64,000 bases of DNA from Streptomyces sp. TLI_235 (GCA_002300355.1 NSGV01000001.1:3100001-3164000); one strand, 5' to 3'. Shown: positions 17,600-28,635, counted from the first letter of the stretch. The notes: generated by a model not told the origin, from the sequence alone. Made by a program: numbers and translations.

Positions 17600-18574
17600 T
17601 CAGAGCTTGCCGGCGGCCTCGGAGCGCAGGTCGCGGCGGAGCTCCTTGGGCAGCGAGAACTGCAGGTGCTCCTCGGCGGTCTTGACGGTCTCGACGTCGG
17701 CGTAGCCGCGCGCGGCGAGGAATTCCAGGACGCCGTCGACGAGGATCTCGGGCACCGAGGCGCCGCTGGTCAGGCCGACGGTGGTGACGCCCTCCAGCCA
17801 GGCCTCGTCGATCTCCTGGGCGAAGTCGACCAGGTGCGCGGCCTTGGCGCCGTACTCCAGGCCGACCTCGACCAGGCGGACGGAGTTGGAGGAGTTCTTG
17901 GAGCCGACCACGATCAGCAGGTCGGCCTCGGGCGCGAGCTGCTTCACGGCGACCTGGCGGTTCTGCGTCGCGTAGCAGATGTCATCGCTGGGCGGGCTGA
18001 CCAGCAGCGGGAAGCGCTTCTGCAGCTCGCCGACGGTGGCCATGGTCTCGTCCACCGAGAGGGTGGTCTGGGAGAGCCAGACGACCTTGGACTCGTCGCG
18101 GACCTGCACGCCCGCGACGTCCTCGGCGCCGTCCACCAGGTGGATGCGGTCCGGGGCCTCGCCCATGGTGCCGATGACCTCCTCGTGGCCCTCGTGGCCG
18201 ACGAGCAGGATGTCGTAGTCCTCCTCGGCGAAGCGCACGGCCTCCTTGTGCACCTTGGTCACCAGGGGGCAGGTGGCGTCGATCGTGGCGAGCTTGCCTG
18301 CCTTGGCCTCGTCGTGGACGGACGGCGCGACGCCGTGCGCCGAGAAGACCACGATCGAGCCCTCGGGCACCTCCTCCGTCTCGTCGACGAAGACGGCGCC
18401 CTTCTTCTCGAGGGTCTGCACGACGTACTTGTTGTGGACGATCTGCTTGCGGACGTAGATCGGGGCCCCGTACTGCTCCAGGGCCTTCTCCACGGCGATG
18501 ACGGCGCGGTCGACACCCGCGCAGTAGCCCCGGGGGGCGGCGAGCAGGACGCGGCGCTGTGCAGTGGTGGACAT
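17600..18574 (-). CDS. ispH: 4-hydroxy-3-methylbut-2-enyl diphosphate reductase
   Basis: A 324-residue iron-sulfur enzyme that makes IPP and DMAPP in the last step of the MEP pathway. The three cluster Cys are visible in [23 protein letters not shown] and [11 protein letters not shown], along with the active-site His in SAHGVAPSV and [14 protein letters not shown]. Length is normal. The ATG at 18574 is preceded by a weak Shine-Dalgarno region. It is divergent from xseA. Confidence 0.97.
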   Translation of the reverse strand: MSTTAQRRVLLAAPRGYCAGVDRAVIAVEKALEQYGAPIYVRKQIVHNKYVVQTLEKKGAVFVDETEEVPEGSIVVFSAHGVAPSVHDEAKAGKLATIDATCPLVTKVHKEAVRFAEEDYDILLVGHEGHEEVIGTMGEAPDRIHLVDGAEDVAGVQVRDESKVVWLSQTTLSVDETMATVGELQKRFPLLVSPPSDDICYATQNRQVAVKQLAPEADLLIVVGSKNSSNSVRLVEVGLEYGAKAAHLVDFAQEIDEAWLEGVTTVGLTSGASVPEILVDGVLEFLAARGYADVETVKTAEEHLQFSLPKELRRDLRSEAAGKL

Positions 18575-18688
18575 GGCTCCATCGTACGGGCGCCCCGCCG
18601 CCGCGCCCGACGCGCAGGGGGCCCGAGGTGCGCCACCGGGCGGAAGGGACGGGCCGCGCCGTCACCGTGCGGCGCTAGCCTCGTGGGC

Positions 18689-19900
18689 ATGGCGAACAGC
18701 AGCTCCCCCGAGGCGCCCGTCCCGGTCGGCAAGGTGTCGGCGATGATCGGCGGTTGGATCGACCGGCTGGGCGAGGTCTGGGTGGAGGGGCAGATCGCGC
18801 AGCTGAACCGGCGGCCGGGCGCGGGGATGGTGTTCCTGACGCTGCGCGACGCCGAGCGGGACGTGTCGCTCACCGTGACCTGCTTCCGTTCGGTCTTCGA
18901 ACAGGTGGCGGAGGCCGTGCAGGAGGGCTCGCGGATCATCGTCCACGCCAGGCCGGAGTGGTACACCGCCCGCGGCACGCTCTCGCTGCGGGCCTCGGAG
19001 ATCCGGCTGGTGGGCCTGGGCGAGCTGCTGGCCCGGCTGGAGCAGCTGAAGCGGAAGCTGGGCGCGGAGGGACTGTTCGACCCGGAGCGCAAGCGGCCGC
19101 TGCCGTTCCTGCCGCACTGCGTGGGCCTGGTGACGGGCCGCGGCTCGGCGGCCGAGCGGGACGTGCTGGAGAACGCCCGGCGGCGCTGGCCGGCCGTCCG
19201 GTTCGAGGTGCGCAACGTGCTGGTGCAGGGCCCGAACGCGGCTGCGCAGGTCGCGGCGGCCGTGCGGGAGCTGGACGAGCACCCGGACGTGGACGTCATC
19301 GTGGTGGCCCGTGGCGGCGGCAGCGTGGAGGACCTGCTGCCGTTCTCCTCCGAGGACCTGGTGCGCACGGTGGCGGCGGCCCGGACGCCGGTGGTCAGCG
19401 CGATCGGGCACGAGCCGGACCAGCCGCTGCTGGACTGGGTGGCCGACTTCCGGGCGTCGACGCCGACCGACGCGGCGAAGCGGGTGGTGCCGGACGTCGG
19501 CGAGGAGCTCGCCCGGGTACGCCAGCTGCGCGACCGCGCCCGGCGGTCCGTGGTGGGCCGGGTCGAGCGGGAGCTGCACGGGCTGGAGGGGGTGCGCAGC
19601 CGTCCGGTGCTGGCGGCGCCGCACCGTCTGGTGGCGGACCGGGCAGCGGAGGTGACGGCACTGGTGGAGCGGTCGCGGCGGGTGCTGGGGCACCGGCTGG
19701 ACCACGCGCAGACGGACCTCGGGCATGCGCTCGCCCGGGTGGTGTCGCTCTCCCCGCTGGCGACCCTGCAGCGCGGCTACGCGGTGCTGCAGCGGGCGGA
19801 CGGGGCGGTGGTGACGGACCCGGAGCAGGTGTCGGCCGGCGAGGAGCTGCACGCCCGGGTGGCGGGCGGCGGCTTCGGGGTGACGGTCGCGCCGGAGTGA
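18689..19900 (+). CDS. xseA: Exodeoxyribonuclease VII large subunit
   Basis: A 403-residue protein with an N-terminal OB fold ([20 protein letters not shown]) and the catalytic domain, including [37 protein letters not shown] and [19 protein letters not shown] shortened coiled-coil C-terminal region follows ([15 protein letters not shown]). The enzyme degrades single-stranded DNA with XseB. ATG at 18689 has no ribosome-binding site; TAGCCT ends 7 nt upstream, so the mRNA is probably leaderless. The partner gene xseB is not adjacent but lies 2.5 kb downstream, past an inserted block. Confidence 0.96.
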   Translation: MANSSSPEAPVPVGKVSAMIGGWIDRLGEVWVEGQIAQLNRRPGAGMVFLTLRDAERDVSLTVTCFRSVFEQVAEAVQEGSRIIVHARPEWYTARGTLSLRASEIRLVGLGELLARLEQLKRKLGAEGLFDPERKRPLPFLPHCVGLVTGRGSAAERDVLENARRRWPAVRFEVRNVLVQGPNAAAQVAAAVRELDEHPDVDVIVVARGGGSVEDLLPFSSEDLVRTVAAARTPVVSAIGHEPDQPLLDWVADFRASTPTDAAKRVVPDVGEELARVRQLRDRARRSVVGRVERELHGLEGVRSRPVLAAPHRLVADRAAEVTALVERSRRVLGHRLDHAQTDLGHALARVVSLSPLATLQRGYAVLQRADGAVVTDPEQVSAGEELHARVAGGGFGVTVAPE

Positions 19901-19921
19901 GTGCCCGGGTGGGCGCCGGCC

Positions 19922-20518
19922 TCACTCGGCCGGGGCGCGGACCTGCGGGGGCCTCAGGTGCGGGGGCGTCAGGTGGGGCGGCCGCGCGTGCGGCGGCGGG
20001 CTCATGCTCTCCTGCACCAGGGCGTTCCACTCGCGGCTGAGGTCGGCGAGTTCGGCCTGGGCCCGGTCGGCCGCCTCGTGGGCGTGCCGCAGTTCGCGGT
20101 GGACGGCCTCCAGCAGGCGCAGCAGGGCGTCGGCGCCCAGCTGCCGGCCGTCGGCGAACGGCGGTCCGGCGACGATCGGCGCGACCGTCGGCGCCGCGGG
20201 CGGCCGGACGGCCGGCGGCCGCACGGCGGGTGGCGGTATCTCGGGCGGCGCGGCGGGCGGCAGGGCCTGGGCGGCCGCGCGGGCGGCGACGAGCTCGGCC
20301 TGGCGGGCCGTTCTGGCCTCGGTCTCGCGCAGGAAGCGCCTGGTCCTGGCGAGCGCGAACTCGGTGGTGGAGAGGGCTGCCACGGCCAGGCAGCCGAGGA
20401 ACGGGATCCAGCGGGTGTCGTAGGTGCCGGCGACGATCAGGGCTGTTCCGCCGACCGCGCCCACTGCTCTGAGCGCGTCGGCCGCCACCGGAGAGAATCT
20501 CGGCATTTCTGGCCTCAC
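19922..20518 (-). CDS. Hypothetical two-TM membrane protein with coiled-coil tail
   Basis: 198 residues; family not recognised. Two hydrophobic segments near the N-terminus (ALRAVGAVGGTALIVAGTY and WIPFLGCLAVAALSTTEFAL) are followed by a charged helix (TRRFLRETEARTARQAELVA), a Pro-rich stretch with PPAVRPPAVRPP repeats, a second helical region (LLEAVHRELRHAHEAADRAQ) and a Pro/His tail. GTG at 20518 overlaps the stop of the XRE regulator gene (GTGA), so the two are co-translated. A regulator-coupled membrane sensor or anchor is possible but not shown. Confidence 0.65.
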   Translation of the reverse strand: MRPEMPRFSPVAADALRAVGAVGGTALIVAGTYDTRWIPFLGCLAVAALSTTEFALARTRRFLRETEARTARQAELVAARAAAQALPPAAPPEIPPPAVRPPAVRPPAAPTVAPIVAGPPFADGRQLGADALLRLLEAVHRELRHAHEAADRAQAELADLSREWNALVQESMSPPPHARPPHLTPPHLRPPQVRAPAE

Positions 20519-20994
20519 CTCTGCATGTGCACTGCCCCTCCCCCGCGGTTCTCGTCCGGCGGAAAAGAACCGCGCTCGCTTTCCTGCTGCAGGCTGATCG
20601 CCTGGGCGATGGAGGCGAGAAGGAATTTCCGGATCATGGGGTGGGTGACACCCCAGGCGTCCAACGCTCCCTCAGGGGTGATGGGTGAGCGTACTCCCTG
20701 GGAGAGATCGTTTGCGGATTCCTCGGAAATCACTCCGCCGCGCACCAGCAGCTCGTGCAGGTCGAGGTGGACGACCTGCGCGATTCTCTGGAATTGGGAG
20801 GGGCGGGGAAGGGTCTCCCCGCGCAGCATGCGTCCGACCGCGGAGGCGCTCATACCGGTGTCCCGCGCCAGGGCGAGCCGGCCTCCGGCGCCGGGGGTGA
20901 GGTCGTATCCCGCACGCCGGGCGGCATCGTGGACGACGGCACCGAATCGTTGGGCGGGGGTGGTCTCCGCGGCGGTGTCCTCTGTCGGCTGCAT
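20515..20994 (-). CDS. XRE-type helix-turn-helix regulator
   Basis: A 159-residue protein with a Cro/C1-type HTH in the first half (LALARDTGMSASAVGRMLRG, then PRPSQFQRIAQVVHLDLHEL) and a C-terminal tail of unknown role. ATG at 20994 is preferred over TTG at 21003; TAACCT lies 8 nt upstream, which would allow a leaderless transcript. It is divergent from an ECF sigma factor and overlaps the membrane-protein gene downstream. Base composition here and in the divergent gap is less GC-extreme than in flanking core genes, as expected for accessory DNA. Confidence 0.8.
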   Translation of the reverse strand: MQPTEDTAAETTPAQRFGAVVHDAARRAGYDLTPGAGGRLALARDTGMSASAVGRMLRGETLPRPSQFQRIAQVVHLDLHELLVRGGVISEESANDLSQGVRSPITPEGALDAWGVTHPMIRKFLLASIAQAISLQQESERGSFPPDENRGGGAVHMQR

Positions 20995-21036
20995 GGCGCG
21001 CAAGGTTAGCGCGTGTCATGTCCCAGATGCATCGAC

Positions 21037-21136
21037 TTGCATGCGTGCAATCCAGTGACGATCAGTCAGGTCTTGCCAAATCAGGGCCGCGGCGCGATGA
21101 ACTGACGGAATTTCGGAAACGCTTGCACGCATGCAT
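21037..21136. promoter_or_regulatory. Pair of inverted near-palindromic sites between XRE and sigma-factor genes
   Basis: TTGCATGCGTGCAA (21037-21050) is itself nearly palindromic. TTGCACGCATGCAT (21123-21136) matches its reverse complement at 13 of 14 positions. They flank the 177-bp divergent gap, one near each gene. An autoregulatory operator pair for the XRE protein is the simplest reading; looping between them is possible. Confidence 0.6.
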
Positions 21137-21180
21137 GCCCCCTCGTATCGTTGCGACACCTGCTCTCCGGGAGGTCCGGT

Positions 21181-21825
21181 ATGGATGGGACGCTGCGTGG
21201 AACGCCGCGTGGAACACCGCACCTGATCGAGGCCGCCAAGGCCGGCGACCGTGACGCCTGGGCGGAGTTGTACCGCCGTTATCGGGGGCCGGTGCTGGCC
21301 TTCCTGACGCGGCGCACCGGGAATCGCGCACTCGCCGAGGACCTGACCCAGGACACGTTCGTCCGCGCAATGGCGTGCATTGACGGCTACCGCTGGACTG
21401 GCAAGGACATGGGCGCGTGGATATTCACCATCGCCCGGAACATCATGTTCGACCACGACAAACGGCGGGCCACCCGCAGCGAGTCGACGGTGGCCGCGGT
21501 CGCGGATTCCGACGCGGGAATCTGCGTCGAGGACCTCGTCCTGTCCCTCGTCGAGGCGGAGCGCGTTTTCGCCGCCCTCGCCACATTGACCGAGCACCAG
21601 CGGACGGCGCTCACCCTGCGCTACTGGGACGACCTCAGTTCGCGGGAGGTGGCGGACGCGATCGGCATCCGGGTGGGCGCCGTGAAGACCCTCACCTACC
21701 GGGCCCGCAGCAGCCTGCGCCGCACCCTCGCGACGGGAGCCGCGGAGCGCTGCGCCGCGGCGGACCGCTGCACGTCCGGCGAACGCCGCCCGGTGTCCGC
21801 CCGCCGGCCGCTCAGTCCGCGATGA
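21181..21825 (+). CDS. ECF-type RNA polymerase sigma factor
   Basis: A 214-residue sigma-70-family protein. Region 2 runs through YRRYRGPVLAFLTRRTGN, EDLTQDTFVRA and GAWIFTIARNIMFDHDKR; region 4 through LTEHQRTALTLRYWDDLS and SREVADAIGIRVGAVKTLTY. No long C-terminal extension or adjacent anti-sigma gene with a typical zinc motif is visible; the membrane protein across the divergent gap is the only membrane candidate. ATG at 21181 follows GGGAGG with 8 nt spacing. The 3' end overlaps the convergent GNAT gene by 14 bp. Confidence 0.9.
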   Translation: MDGTLRGTPRGTPHLIEAAKAGDRDAWAELYRRYRGPVLAFLTRRTGNRALAEDLTQDTFVRAMACIDGYRWTGKDMGAWIFTIARNIMFDHDKRRATRSESTVAAVADSDAGICVEDLVLSLVEAERVFAALATLTEHQRTALTLRYWDDLSSREVADAIGIRVGAVKTLTYRARSSLRRTLATGAAERCAAADRCTSGERRPVSARRPLSPR

Positions 21826-22345
21826 GGCGTTGCCGGGAGAGCGGCCGTGCGTGCTCGCCGAAGCCGAGGCTGCGGTAGAGCTCCTCGCCGTCGTCGGTGG
21901 CGTGCAGGTCGATCCGGGTCACCCGGCGCGCGTCGAACCAGCCGATGAGCGCCTCGGTGCAGGCCCGGGCGTAGCCGCGGCGGCGCCGGCCGGGGTCGGT
22001 GCAGATGTTGAAGACGAAGCCGAACCGCCCGTCCGGGTGGCCGGGCGCCGGCAGCCGCTCCTCCAGGGTGCCGACCGCGCAGGCCGCCAGCCGGCCCGCG
22101 CACTCCGGGTCGTCCACCACGTAGGCCTGCAGGGTGCGCCGGTCGGCCGGGGCGGCGAGGCGCTCGCGGAGCAGCCGCTCGGCGGTCCGCCGCCACGGCC
22201 CGTCGGGGCCGGGGTCGCCGGGCTCCCCGGGGCCGCCGCCGGGCCGGGCGGCCATCGCCGCGAACATCAGCGCGCGCAGCCGGACGAGTTCGGGGGCGTC
22301 CTCCACCACGGCCTCGCGCACGGCGATCCGCCGGTTCGTCGTCAT
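21812..22345 (-). CDS. GNAT-family N-acetyltransferase
   Basis: A 177-residue GNAT protein: [20 protein letters not shown] at the start and the acetyl-CoA loop region [21 protein letters not shown] (R/Q-x-x-G-x-A variant RRRGYA), followed by [16 protein letters not shown]. Substrate unknown. ATG at 22345 has TAGCCT 8 nt upstream and no ribosome-binding site, so it is probably leaderless. It lies tail-to-tail with the ECF sigma gene with a 14-bp overlap and back-to-back with xseB. Confidence 0.85.
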   Translation of the reverse strand: MTTNRRIAVREAVVEDAPELVRLRALMFAAMAARPGGGPGEPGDPGPDGPWRRTAERLLRERLAAPADRRTLQAYVVDDPECAGRLAACAVGTLEERLPAPGHPDGRFGFVFNICTDPGRRRRGYARACTEALIGWFDARRVTRIDLHATDDGEELYRSLGFGEHARPLSRQRLIAD

Positions 22346-22418
22346 GGCCCGGGAGGCTAACCGGACCGGGCCCCGGGGCACACCGGGTTTTGTCGTCCGC
22401 AGCGCCTACGCTGGCGGC

Positions 22419-22697
22419 ATGGCAGATCAGCAGCAGGGCGGCCCGGCGACGGCGGGCGCGGGGCGGGCGGTCCGGAGCGCGGCCGGCGACGACGAGGCGC
22501 TCGGGTACGAGCAGGCCAGGGACGCGCTGCTGGAGGTCGTCCGGCAGCTGGAGACCGGCGGCACCTCGCTGGAGGAGTCGCTGGCGCTGTGGGAGCGCGG
22601 CGAGCAGTTGGCCAAGGTCTGCCAGCGCTGGCTGGACGGCGCGCGGGCCCGGCTGGACGCGGCGCTGGCCGCCGAGGAGTCCGCCGCCGGCGAGTGA
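22419..22697 (+). CDS. xseB: Exodeoxyribonuclease VII small subunit
   Basis: A 92-residue protein with the typical XseB helical hairpin ([20 protein letters not shown], then [20 protein letters not shown] and a final helix). It binds the XseA large subunit. ATG at 22419 has TACGCT 6 nt upstream, so leaderless translation is likely, as for xseA. The two subunit genes have separate promoters here because a 2.4-kb block lies between them. Confidence 0.93.
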   Translation: MADQQQGGPATAGAGRAVRSAAGDDEALGYEQARDALLEVVRQLETGGTSLEESLALWERGEQLAKVCQRWLDGARARLDAALAAEESAAGE

Positions 22698-22780
22698 CCC
22701 GGGGCGCCGGCCGGGCCGGGGCGCGGGGTGACGGGTGCCGCACCGAGGAGCTGTGACGTGGCTCACGCACGGTTGCGGAA

Positions 22781-22798
22781 TAGTTTAAGTTTCACCTA
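22781..22798 (+). promoter_or_regulatory. A/T-rich partial dyad upstream of nitroreductase gene
   Basis: TAGTTTAAGTTTCACCTA is symmetric at 12 of 18 positions and stands out in GC-rich DNA. It lies 75 nt upstream of the start codon at 22874. MarR-type regulators often use sites like this; that link is inferred. Confidence 0.35.
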
Positions 22799-22873
22799 AT
22801 GTTGGAGCCGGATGAACGGTCCTCCCGGCCGTCCCGACCGCTTTCCCGTCTTCCGCACGAGGTGGATTCCGCA

Positions 22874-23467
22874 ATGACTCTGGCACTCGACGCCGCCGCA
22901 CAGGACCTGCTCTTCCGCGAGGCCCGTACCGCCAACACCTTCGCCGACGAGCCGGTCAGCGACGAGCAGGTCCGGGCGATCTACGACCTCGTCAAGTTCG
23001 GCCCCACCGCCTTCAACCAGCAGCCGCTGCGCATCGTGCTGGTCCGCACCGACGAGGGACGCGAGCGCCTGCTCCAGCACATGGCCGAGGGCAACCGCGC
23101 CAAGACCGCCACCGCCCCGCTGGTCGCCATCCTCGCCCAGGACAACGAGTTCCACGAGGAGCTGCCGACCCAGCTGCCGCACTTCCCGCAGGCGAAGGAC
23201 ATGTTCTTCTCCGAGCGCCCCGTCCGCGAGGCCTCGGCCACGCTGAACGGCGCCCTGCAGGCCGCCTACTTCATCATCGGCGTGCGCGCCGCCGGCCTGG
23301 CCGCCGGCCCGATGACCGGCTTCGACGCCACGGGCCTGAACAAGGAGTTCTTCGCGGACGGCGACCACTCGGTGCTGGCCGTGGTCAACATCGGCAAGCC
23401 GGGCGAGGACGCCTGGTTCCCGCGCTCCCCGCGCCTGGAGTACGACGAGGTCGTCACCACCGTCTGA
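22874..23467 (+). CDS. Nitroreductase-family protein, malonic semialdehyde reductase (RutE/HadB)-like
   Basis: A 197-residue FMN-dependent nitroreductase-fold protein. LFREARTANTFADEPVSDEQ and YDLVKFGPTAFNQQPLRIVL at the N-terminus and GLAAGPMTGFDATGLNKEFF near the middle match the RutE/HadB subgroup. Such enzymes reduce malonic semialdehyde to 3-hydroxypropionate or act as general nitroreductases. ATG at 22874 is preceded by GAGGTGG. A strong terminator follows. The rest of a pyrimidine-degradation pathway is not nearby. Confidence 0.85.
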   Translation: MTLALDAAAQDLLFREARTANTFADEPVSDEQVRAIYDLVKFGPTAFNQQPLRIVLVRTDEGRERLLQHMAEGNRAKTATAPLVAILAQDNEFHEELPTQLPHFPQAKDMFFSERPVREASATLNGALQAAYFIIGVRAAGLAAGPMTGFDATGLNKEFFADGDHSVLAVVNIGKPGEDAWFPRSPRLEYDEVVTTV

Positions 23468-23483
23468 TCCGGTCCGGCATGTC

Positions 23484-23516
23484 GGAGGCCCCCGCGGTTC
23501 CACCGCGGGGGCCTCC
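23484..23516. terminator. Strong bidirectional terminator
   Basis: A perfect 14-bp stem (23484-23497 with 23503-23516) and a 5-nt loop between the convergent genes ending at 23467 and 23537. Confidence 0.85.
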
Positions 23517-23536
23517 GTCGTGTCCGGGGCCGGGCG

Positions 23537-24058
23537 CTACTTCAGCGCGCCGGCGAGCTGCGCCAGCTCCTCGTACGAGGCGGAGCCGGTGACGACCGTG
23601 GTGGCGGTGCCGGCCGCGGAGGCCAGGCCGCGGTACGAGGTGCCCTGGAAGCGCTGCCAGTCCTGGCCGGCCACCGAGGCGCTGCCGTCCGGCTTGCCGC
23701 CCGGCACCACGGTGCCGATCACGTCGTCGCGGGTGCCGTTGGACTGCTCGACCGCGGCGTACTGGCCGGACGGCGTCACGAAGCCCAGGTGCCAGACCGC
23801 GTTGCCCCGGCCGTCCTTGCGGTACTCGACCGAGGTCGCCCGCCACTGGCCGGAGAGCCCCTGCGGGCCCAGCAGCGGGTAGGGCGCGGCGCGCTTGGCC
23901 GAGGCCAGCGCGGACCGGTAGTCGACGACGTGCACGCCGTCGCCGCCCTCGTGCGGGATGAAGAGGTACCCGGAGAAGCCCACGACACCGACCGCCAGCA
24001 TCGACAGGACCATGTCCCGTACCGTCTGCCGGCCTCTCTTGCTGCTGCTGCCTGCCAC
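23537..24058 (-). CDS. DUF4245 membrane-anchored protein
   Basis: A 173-residue protein. [21 protein letters not shown] forms a single membrane-spanning segment near the N-terminus; the rest is extracytoplasmic ([59 protein letters not shown]). The family sits next to glpX in Streptomyces and its role is unknown. I chose GTG at 24058; ATG at 24076 in the same frame is an alternative that adds six residues. It is divergent from glpX. Confidence 0.72.
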   Translation of the reverse strand: MAGSSSKRGRQTVRDMVLSMLAVGVVGFSGYLFIPHEGGDGVHVVDYRSALASAKRAAPYPLLGPQGLSGQWRATSVEYRKDGRGNAVWHLGFVTPSGQYAAVEQSNGTRDDVIGTVVPGGKPDGSASVAGQDWQRFQGTSYRGLASAAGTATTVVTGSASYEELAQLAGALK

Positions 24059-24274
24059 CCGTCCATGGTGGACCATCCCCCTCCGGCTCCCGACCACCGG
24101 GTACCCCGCCGACGGGTGAAGCCGGACGAACCGGCGCAGACCGGCTGGTCGCGCCGGGTGCGCCACAGACACCCGCCTGGGCGCCGGATACGATCGCAGC
24201 AACCCTCACCACGGCGTTCCGACCTGGCAGTAGTCGGGCGCTCACTGGCCGTCGCGTACAGAGAGGTAACGACG

Positions 24275-25315
24275 ATGACCACGCAGTACCCGCACCACCT
24301 CCCCAGCTCGCTCGAGGTCGCCCCGGAGGCCCCGGACCGCAACCTCGCCCTGGAACTCGTCCGTGTCACCGAGGCCGCCGCGATGGCGGCCGGCCGCTGG
24401 GTCGGCCGCGGCGACAAGAACGGTGCCGACGGCGCCGCCGTGAAGGCCATGCGCACCCTCGTCTCCACCGTCTCGATGAACGGCGTCGTCGTCATCGGCG
24501 AGGGCGAGAAGGACGAGGCCCCGATGCTGTACAACGGCGAGCGGGTCGGCGACGGCACCGGCGCCGAGTGCGACGTCGCCGTGGACCCGGTCGACGGCAC
24601 CACGCTGACCGCCAAGGGCATGCACAACGCGGTCGCCGTCCTCGCGGTCGCCGACCGCGGCACCATGTTCGACCCCAGCGCCGTCTTCTACATGGACAAG
24701 CTGGTCTGCGGCCCGGAGGCCGCCGACTTCGTCGACATCACCGCCCCGGCGGCCGTCAACATCCGCCGGGTCGCCAAGGCCAAGGGCATCGCCGTCGAGG
24801 ACGTCACCGTCGTCGTGCTGGACCGCCCCCGCCACGACGGCCTGGTCAAGGAGATCCGCGAGGCCGGCGCCCGGATCAAGTTCATCTCCGACGGCGACGT
24901 GGCCGGCGCCATCATGGCCGCCCGCGAGGGCACCGGCGTCGACCTGCTGATGGGCGTCGGCGGCACCCCCGAGGGCATCATCGCGGCCTGCGCGATGAAG
25001 TGCATGGGCGGTGTCATCCAGGGCCGGCTGTGGCCGAAGGACGAGGCGGAGCGGCAGAAGGCGCTGGACGCCGGCCACGACCTCGACCGTGTCCTCAGCA
25101 CCGACGACCTGGTGTCCGGCGAGAACGTCTTCTTCGTCGCCACCGGCATCACCGACGGCGAGCTGCTGCGCGGCGTCCACTACCGCCAGGAGACCGCCAC
25201 CACCAGCTCGCTGGTGATGCGCTCCAAGAGCGGCACGATCCGGCGCATCGACTCCACCCACCGGCTGTCCAAGCTGCGGGCCTACAGCGCCATCGACTTC
25301 GACCGCGCCAACTGA
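24275..25315 (+). CDS. glpX: Class II fructose-1,6-bisphosphatase
   Basis: A 346-residue gluconeogenic enzyme. Key motifs: [14 protein letters not shown] and [13 protein letters not shown] for metal binding, [15 protein letters not shown] and [15 protein letters not shown] for substrate binding. It is the major FBPase in most actinobacteria. ATG at 24275 is preceded by AGAGAGG with about 9 nt spacing. In this window it is one of three gluconeogenesis/TCA genes (with fumarase and PEP carboxykinase), though not in one operon. Confidence 0.97.
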   Translation: MTTQYPHHLPSSLEVAPEAPDRNLALELVRVTEAAAMAAGRWVGRGDKNGADGAAVKAMRTLVSTVSMNGVVVIGEGEKDEAPMLYNGERVGDGTGAECDVAVDPVDGTTLTAKGMHNAVAVLAVADRGTMFDPSAVFYMDKLVCGPEAADFVDITAPAAVNIRRVAKAKGIAVEDVTVVVLDRPRHDGLVKEIREAGARIKFISDGDVAGAIMAAREGTGVDLLMGVGGTPEGIIAACAMKCMGGVIQGRLWPKDEAERQKALDAGHDLDRVLSTDDLVSGENVFFVATGITDGELLRGVHYRQETATTSSLVMRSKSGTIRRIDSTHRLSKLRAYSAIDFDRAN

Positions 25316-25326
25316 CGCGGTCCGTC

Positions 25327-25367
25327 GCGACGGCGGCCCCGGGCACACCGCCCGGGGCCGCCGTCGC
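25327..25367. terminator. Strong bidirectional terminator between glpX and the whiB-like gene
   Basis: A perfect 18-bp stem (25327-25344 with 25350-25367) and a 5-nt loop, flanked by the stops at 25315 and 25371. Confidence 0.9.
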
Positions 25368-25370
25368 GCG

Positions 25371-25757
25371 TCAGCCGGCTATCCGGCCCGACGGCACCCG
25401 GTGCGCCTCGCGCAGCTCGGCCTCGCGGCGGCGCCGCCGGGCCAGCACCACCCGCCGCTCGGCGGCCGTCAGACCGCCCCACACCCCGTACGGCTCGGGC
25501 ATCGCCAGCGCGTGCTCGCGGCACTCCAACAGCACGGGGCACCGGGCACAGACCTGCTTGGCCTGCTCCTCACGCGCGAGCCTGGCCGCCGTCGGCTCCT
25601 TGGACGGCGCGAAGAACAGCCCGGCCTCGTCGCGACGGCAGGCCGCCCCGGTGTGCCACGGGTTGTCCTCCAGCGGGTCCACAGGGGCCGCCGCCGCCAC
25701 CGGACTGCGGCGGACGGCGGCGGAGCCGGTGACGCTGGACTCGATGGGATGCAGCAC
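25371..25757 (-). CDS. WhiB-family iron-sulfur regulator
   Basis: A 128-residue WhiB-like protein. The four cluster Cys are in TGAACRRDEAGLFFAP, VCARCPVLLEC (Cys-x2-Cys-x5-Cys), and the GVWGGLTAAERR turn and basic C-terminal helix (VVLARRRRREAELRE) are present. These proteins bind the principal sigma factor and control development, stress or antibiotic resistance. Position next to glpX suggests the WblI lineage; I recall this from S. coelicolor and have not checked it. GTG at 25757 follows AGGAG by 6 nt. Confidence 0.92.
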   Translation of the reverse strand: MLHPIESSVTGSAAVRRSPVAAAAPVDPLEDNPWHTGAACRRDEAGLFFAPSKEPTAARLAREEQAKQVCARCPVLLECREHALAMPEPYGVWGGLTAAERRVVLARRRRREAELREAHRVPSGRIAG

Positions 25758-25841
25758 GGCAACTCCTGACGCGGTTCGAGACTCGGGGAAGCTCGTCCCT
25801 GCCCGACTGCCCCGTGCCCACCCGTCGCGGCGCCGCCGCCC

Positions 25842-25859
25842 TACGGGATCACAGCCGTA
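25842..25859 (-). promoter_or_regulatory. Inverted repeat upstream of whiB-like gene
   Basis: TACGG (25842-25846) and CCGTA (25855-25859) lie 85-102 nt upstream of the whiB-like start codon. A regulator binding site is possible; the repeat is short. Confidence 0.25.
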
Positions 25860-26014
25860 ACAAGAACCGATGTGCGTGGGGAACTACCCCCTCGCCCTCC
25901 GATTCATGCACACCGCACGCAACCGACTACTCCCTGCACTTGACGCAACGGCGAGTGCCCCCAACTGAGTTGGCCCGGACCGCCGGGCCGCGCCACGGCC
26001 GCCGGGCCGCCGGG

Positions 26015-26749
26015 TCAGAGGTCGAGCTGCTTGCGCGCCCACTCCCGCAGCTTCTTGCCGCGGCGCGGCTTCGCCTCGCAGCCGCCGAACACCGCCGCGC
26101 CCTTCACTCGCACCACCGGCGCGTACGGGTCGGCCGCGGTCTGCTCGCGCACCGAGAAGCCGCCGAAGATGCCCACGCCGCCACCGTGCAGGCTGACGTT
26201 CTCCGGCACCTTGATGTCCACCCCGCCGAAGATCGCGGTCACCTCGATGACCACCTCCGGCGACTCGAAGACCGCGTCCGTGAGGTCGATCTCCACCCCG
26301 CCGAAGACCGCCACGGCCTTCAGGTGCGGGCCGACCCGCCAGCGGCCCTTGCGCTCGGCGCCGCCGAAGACCGCCACCATGGTCGGCGCCTCGTGGCGGG
26401 CGGGCGGCAGCGGCGCGCGCTTCGGCTGGAGCGGCGGCTTCTCCATCGACAGCGGGGCGCCGGTCGCGGCCGGCAGGTCCCGGGTCAGCGGGACGAGGTC
26501 CCCGAAGGTCTTCGCGGCGTACGCGGCCTCGATCCGCTCCGAGTGCTCCTCCACCGTCAGCCGGCCCTCGGCGTACGCGTCGCGCAGCAGGTCGGCGACC
26601 CGCTCGCGGTCCGCGTCCGAGCACCGGAGGTCGGCCTCGGCGACCGGCGCGGCGACCGCGGGCTGCGCCTGCGGGACGGGGGCCGGCTCCTGCTTGGTCA
26701 TGGGTACGGGCTGCTGCCCCTGGTCGTCCGGCGACGGCGAAGTGTCCAC
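26015..26749 (-). CDS. DUF1707 and LiaF-C-like domain protein
   Basis: A 244-residue cytoplasmic protein. After a Pro/Gln-rich N-terminus comes a DUF1707 domain (DLRCSDADRERVADLLRDAY, LTVEEHSERIEAAYAAKTFG). The C-terminal half has repeated VFGG/IFGG strands (MVAVFGGAERKGRW, AVAVFGGVEIDLTDA, TAIFGGVDIKVPENV, GIFGGFSV), like the beta-solenoid C-terminus of cell-wall stress protein LiaF. Function unknown. GTG at 26749 has TAGGCT 6 nt upstream, which suggests a leaderless transcript. It lies between the whiB-like and fumarase genes. Confidence 0.85.
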   Translation of the reverse strand: MDTSPSPDDQGQQPVPMTKQEPAPVPQAQPAVAAPVAEADLRCSDADRERVADLLRDAYAEGRLTVEEHSERIEAAYAAKTFGDLVPLTRDLPAATGAPLSMEKPPLQPKRAPLPPARHEAPTMVAVFGGAERKGRWRVGPHLKAVAVFGGVEIDLTDAVFESPEVVIEVTAIFGGVDIKVPENVSLHGGGVGIFGGFSVREQTAADPYAPVVRVKGAAVFGGCEAKPRRGKKLREWARKQLDL

Positions 26750-26909
26750 CCGCAAAGCCTAGCCACCGGGACCCTGCCGAACGAGAGTTCGGCCGAGAAA
26801 GGCGTGAGCCCCGTCACGCAGGCTCACCTGCGCTCCGCCCCCGCGCCGCCTGCACCTACATTGGAGGGTGCTTCGCAGACGCAGCCGACCCGCTTAAGGA
26901 TCTCCCCCC

Positions 26910-28574
<1,665 letters not shown>

Positions 28575-28584
28575 GCGCACAACG

Positions 28585-28620
28585 GCGCGCGCCCCGGTCC
28601 GCAGGGACCGGGGCGCGCGC
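28585..28620. terminator. Strong bidirectional terminator after fumarase gene
   Basis: A perfect 16-bp stem (28585-28600 with 28605-28620) and 4-nt loop between the convergent stops at 28574 and 28636. Confidence 0.9.
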
Positions 28621-28635
28621 TTGGCGTGCTTCCGT

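Noticed and set aside
20515..21003. TTG at 21003 as the XRE start
   Set aside because: ATG at 20994 is a better start, with TAACCT at leaderless spacing.
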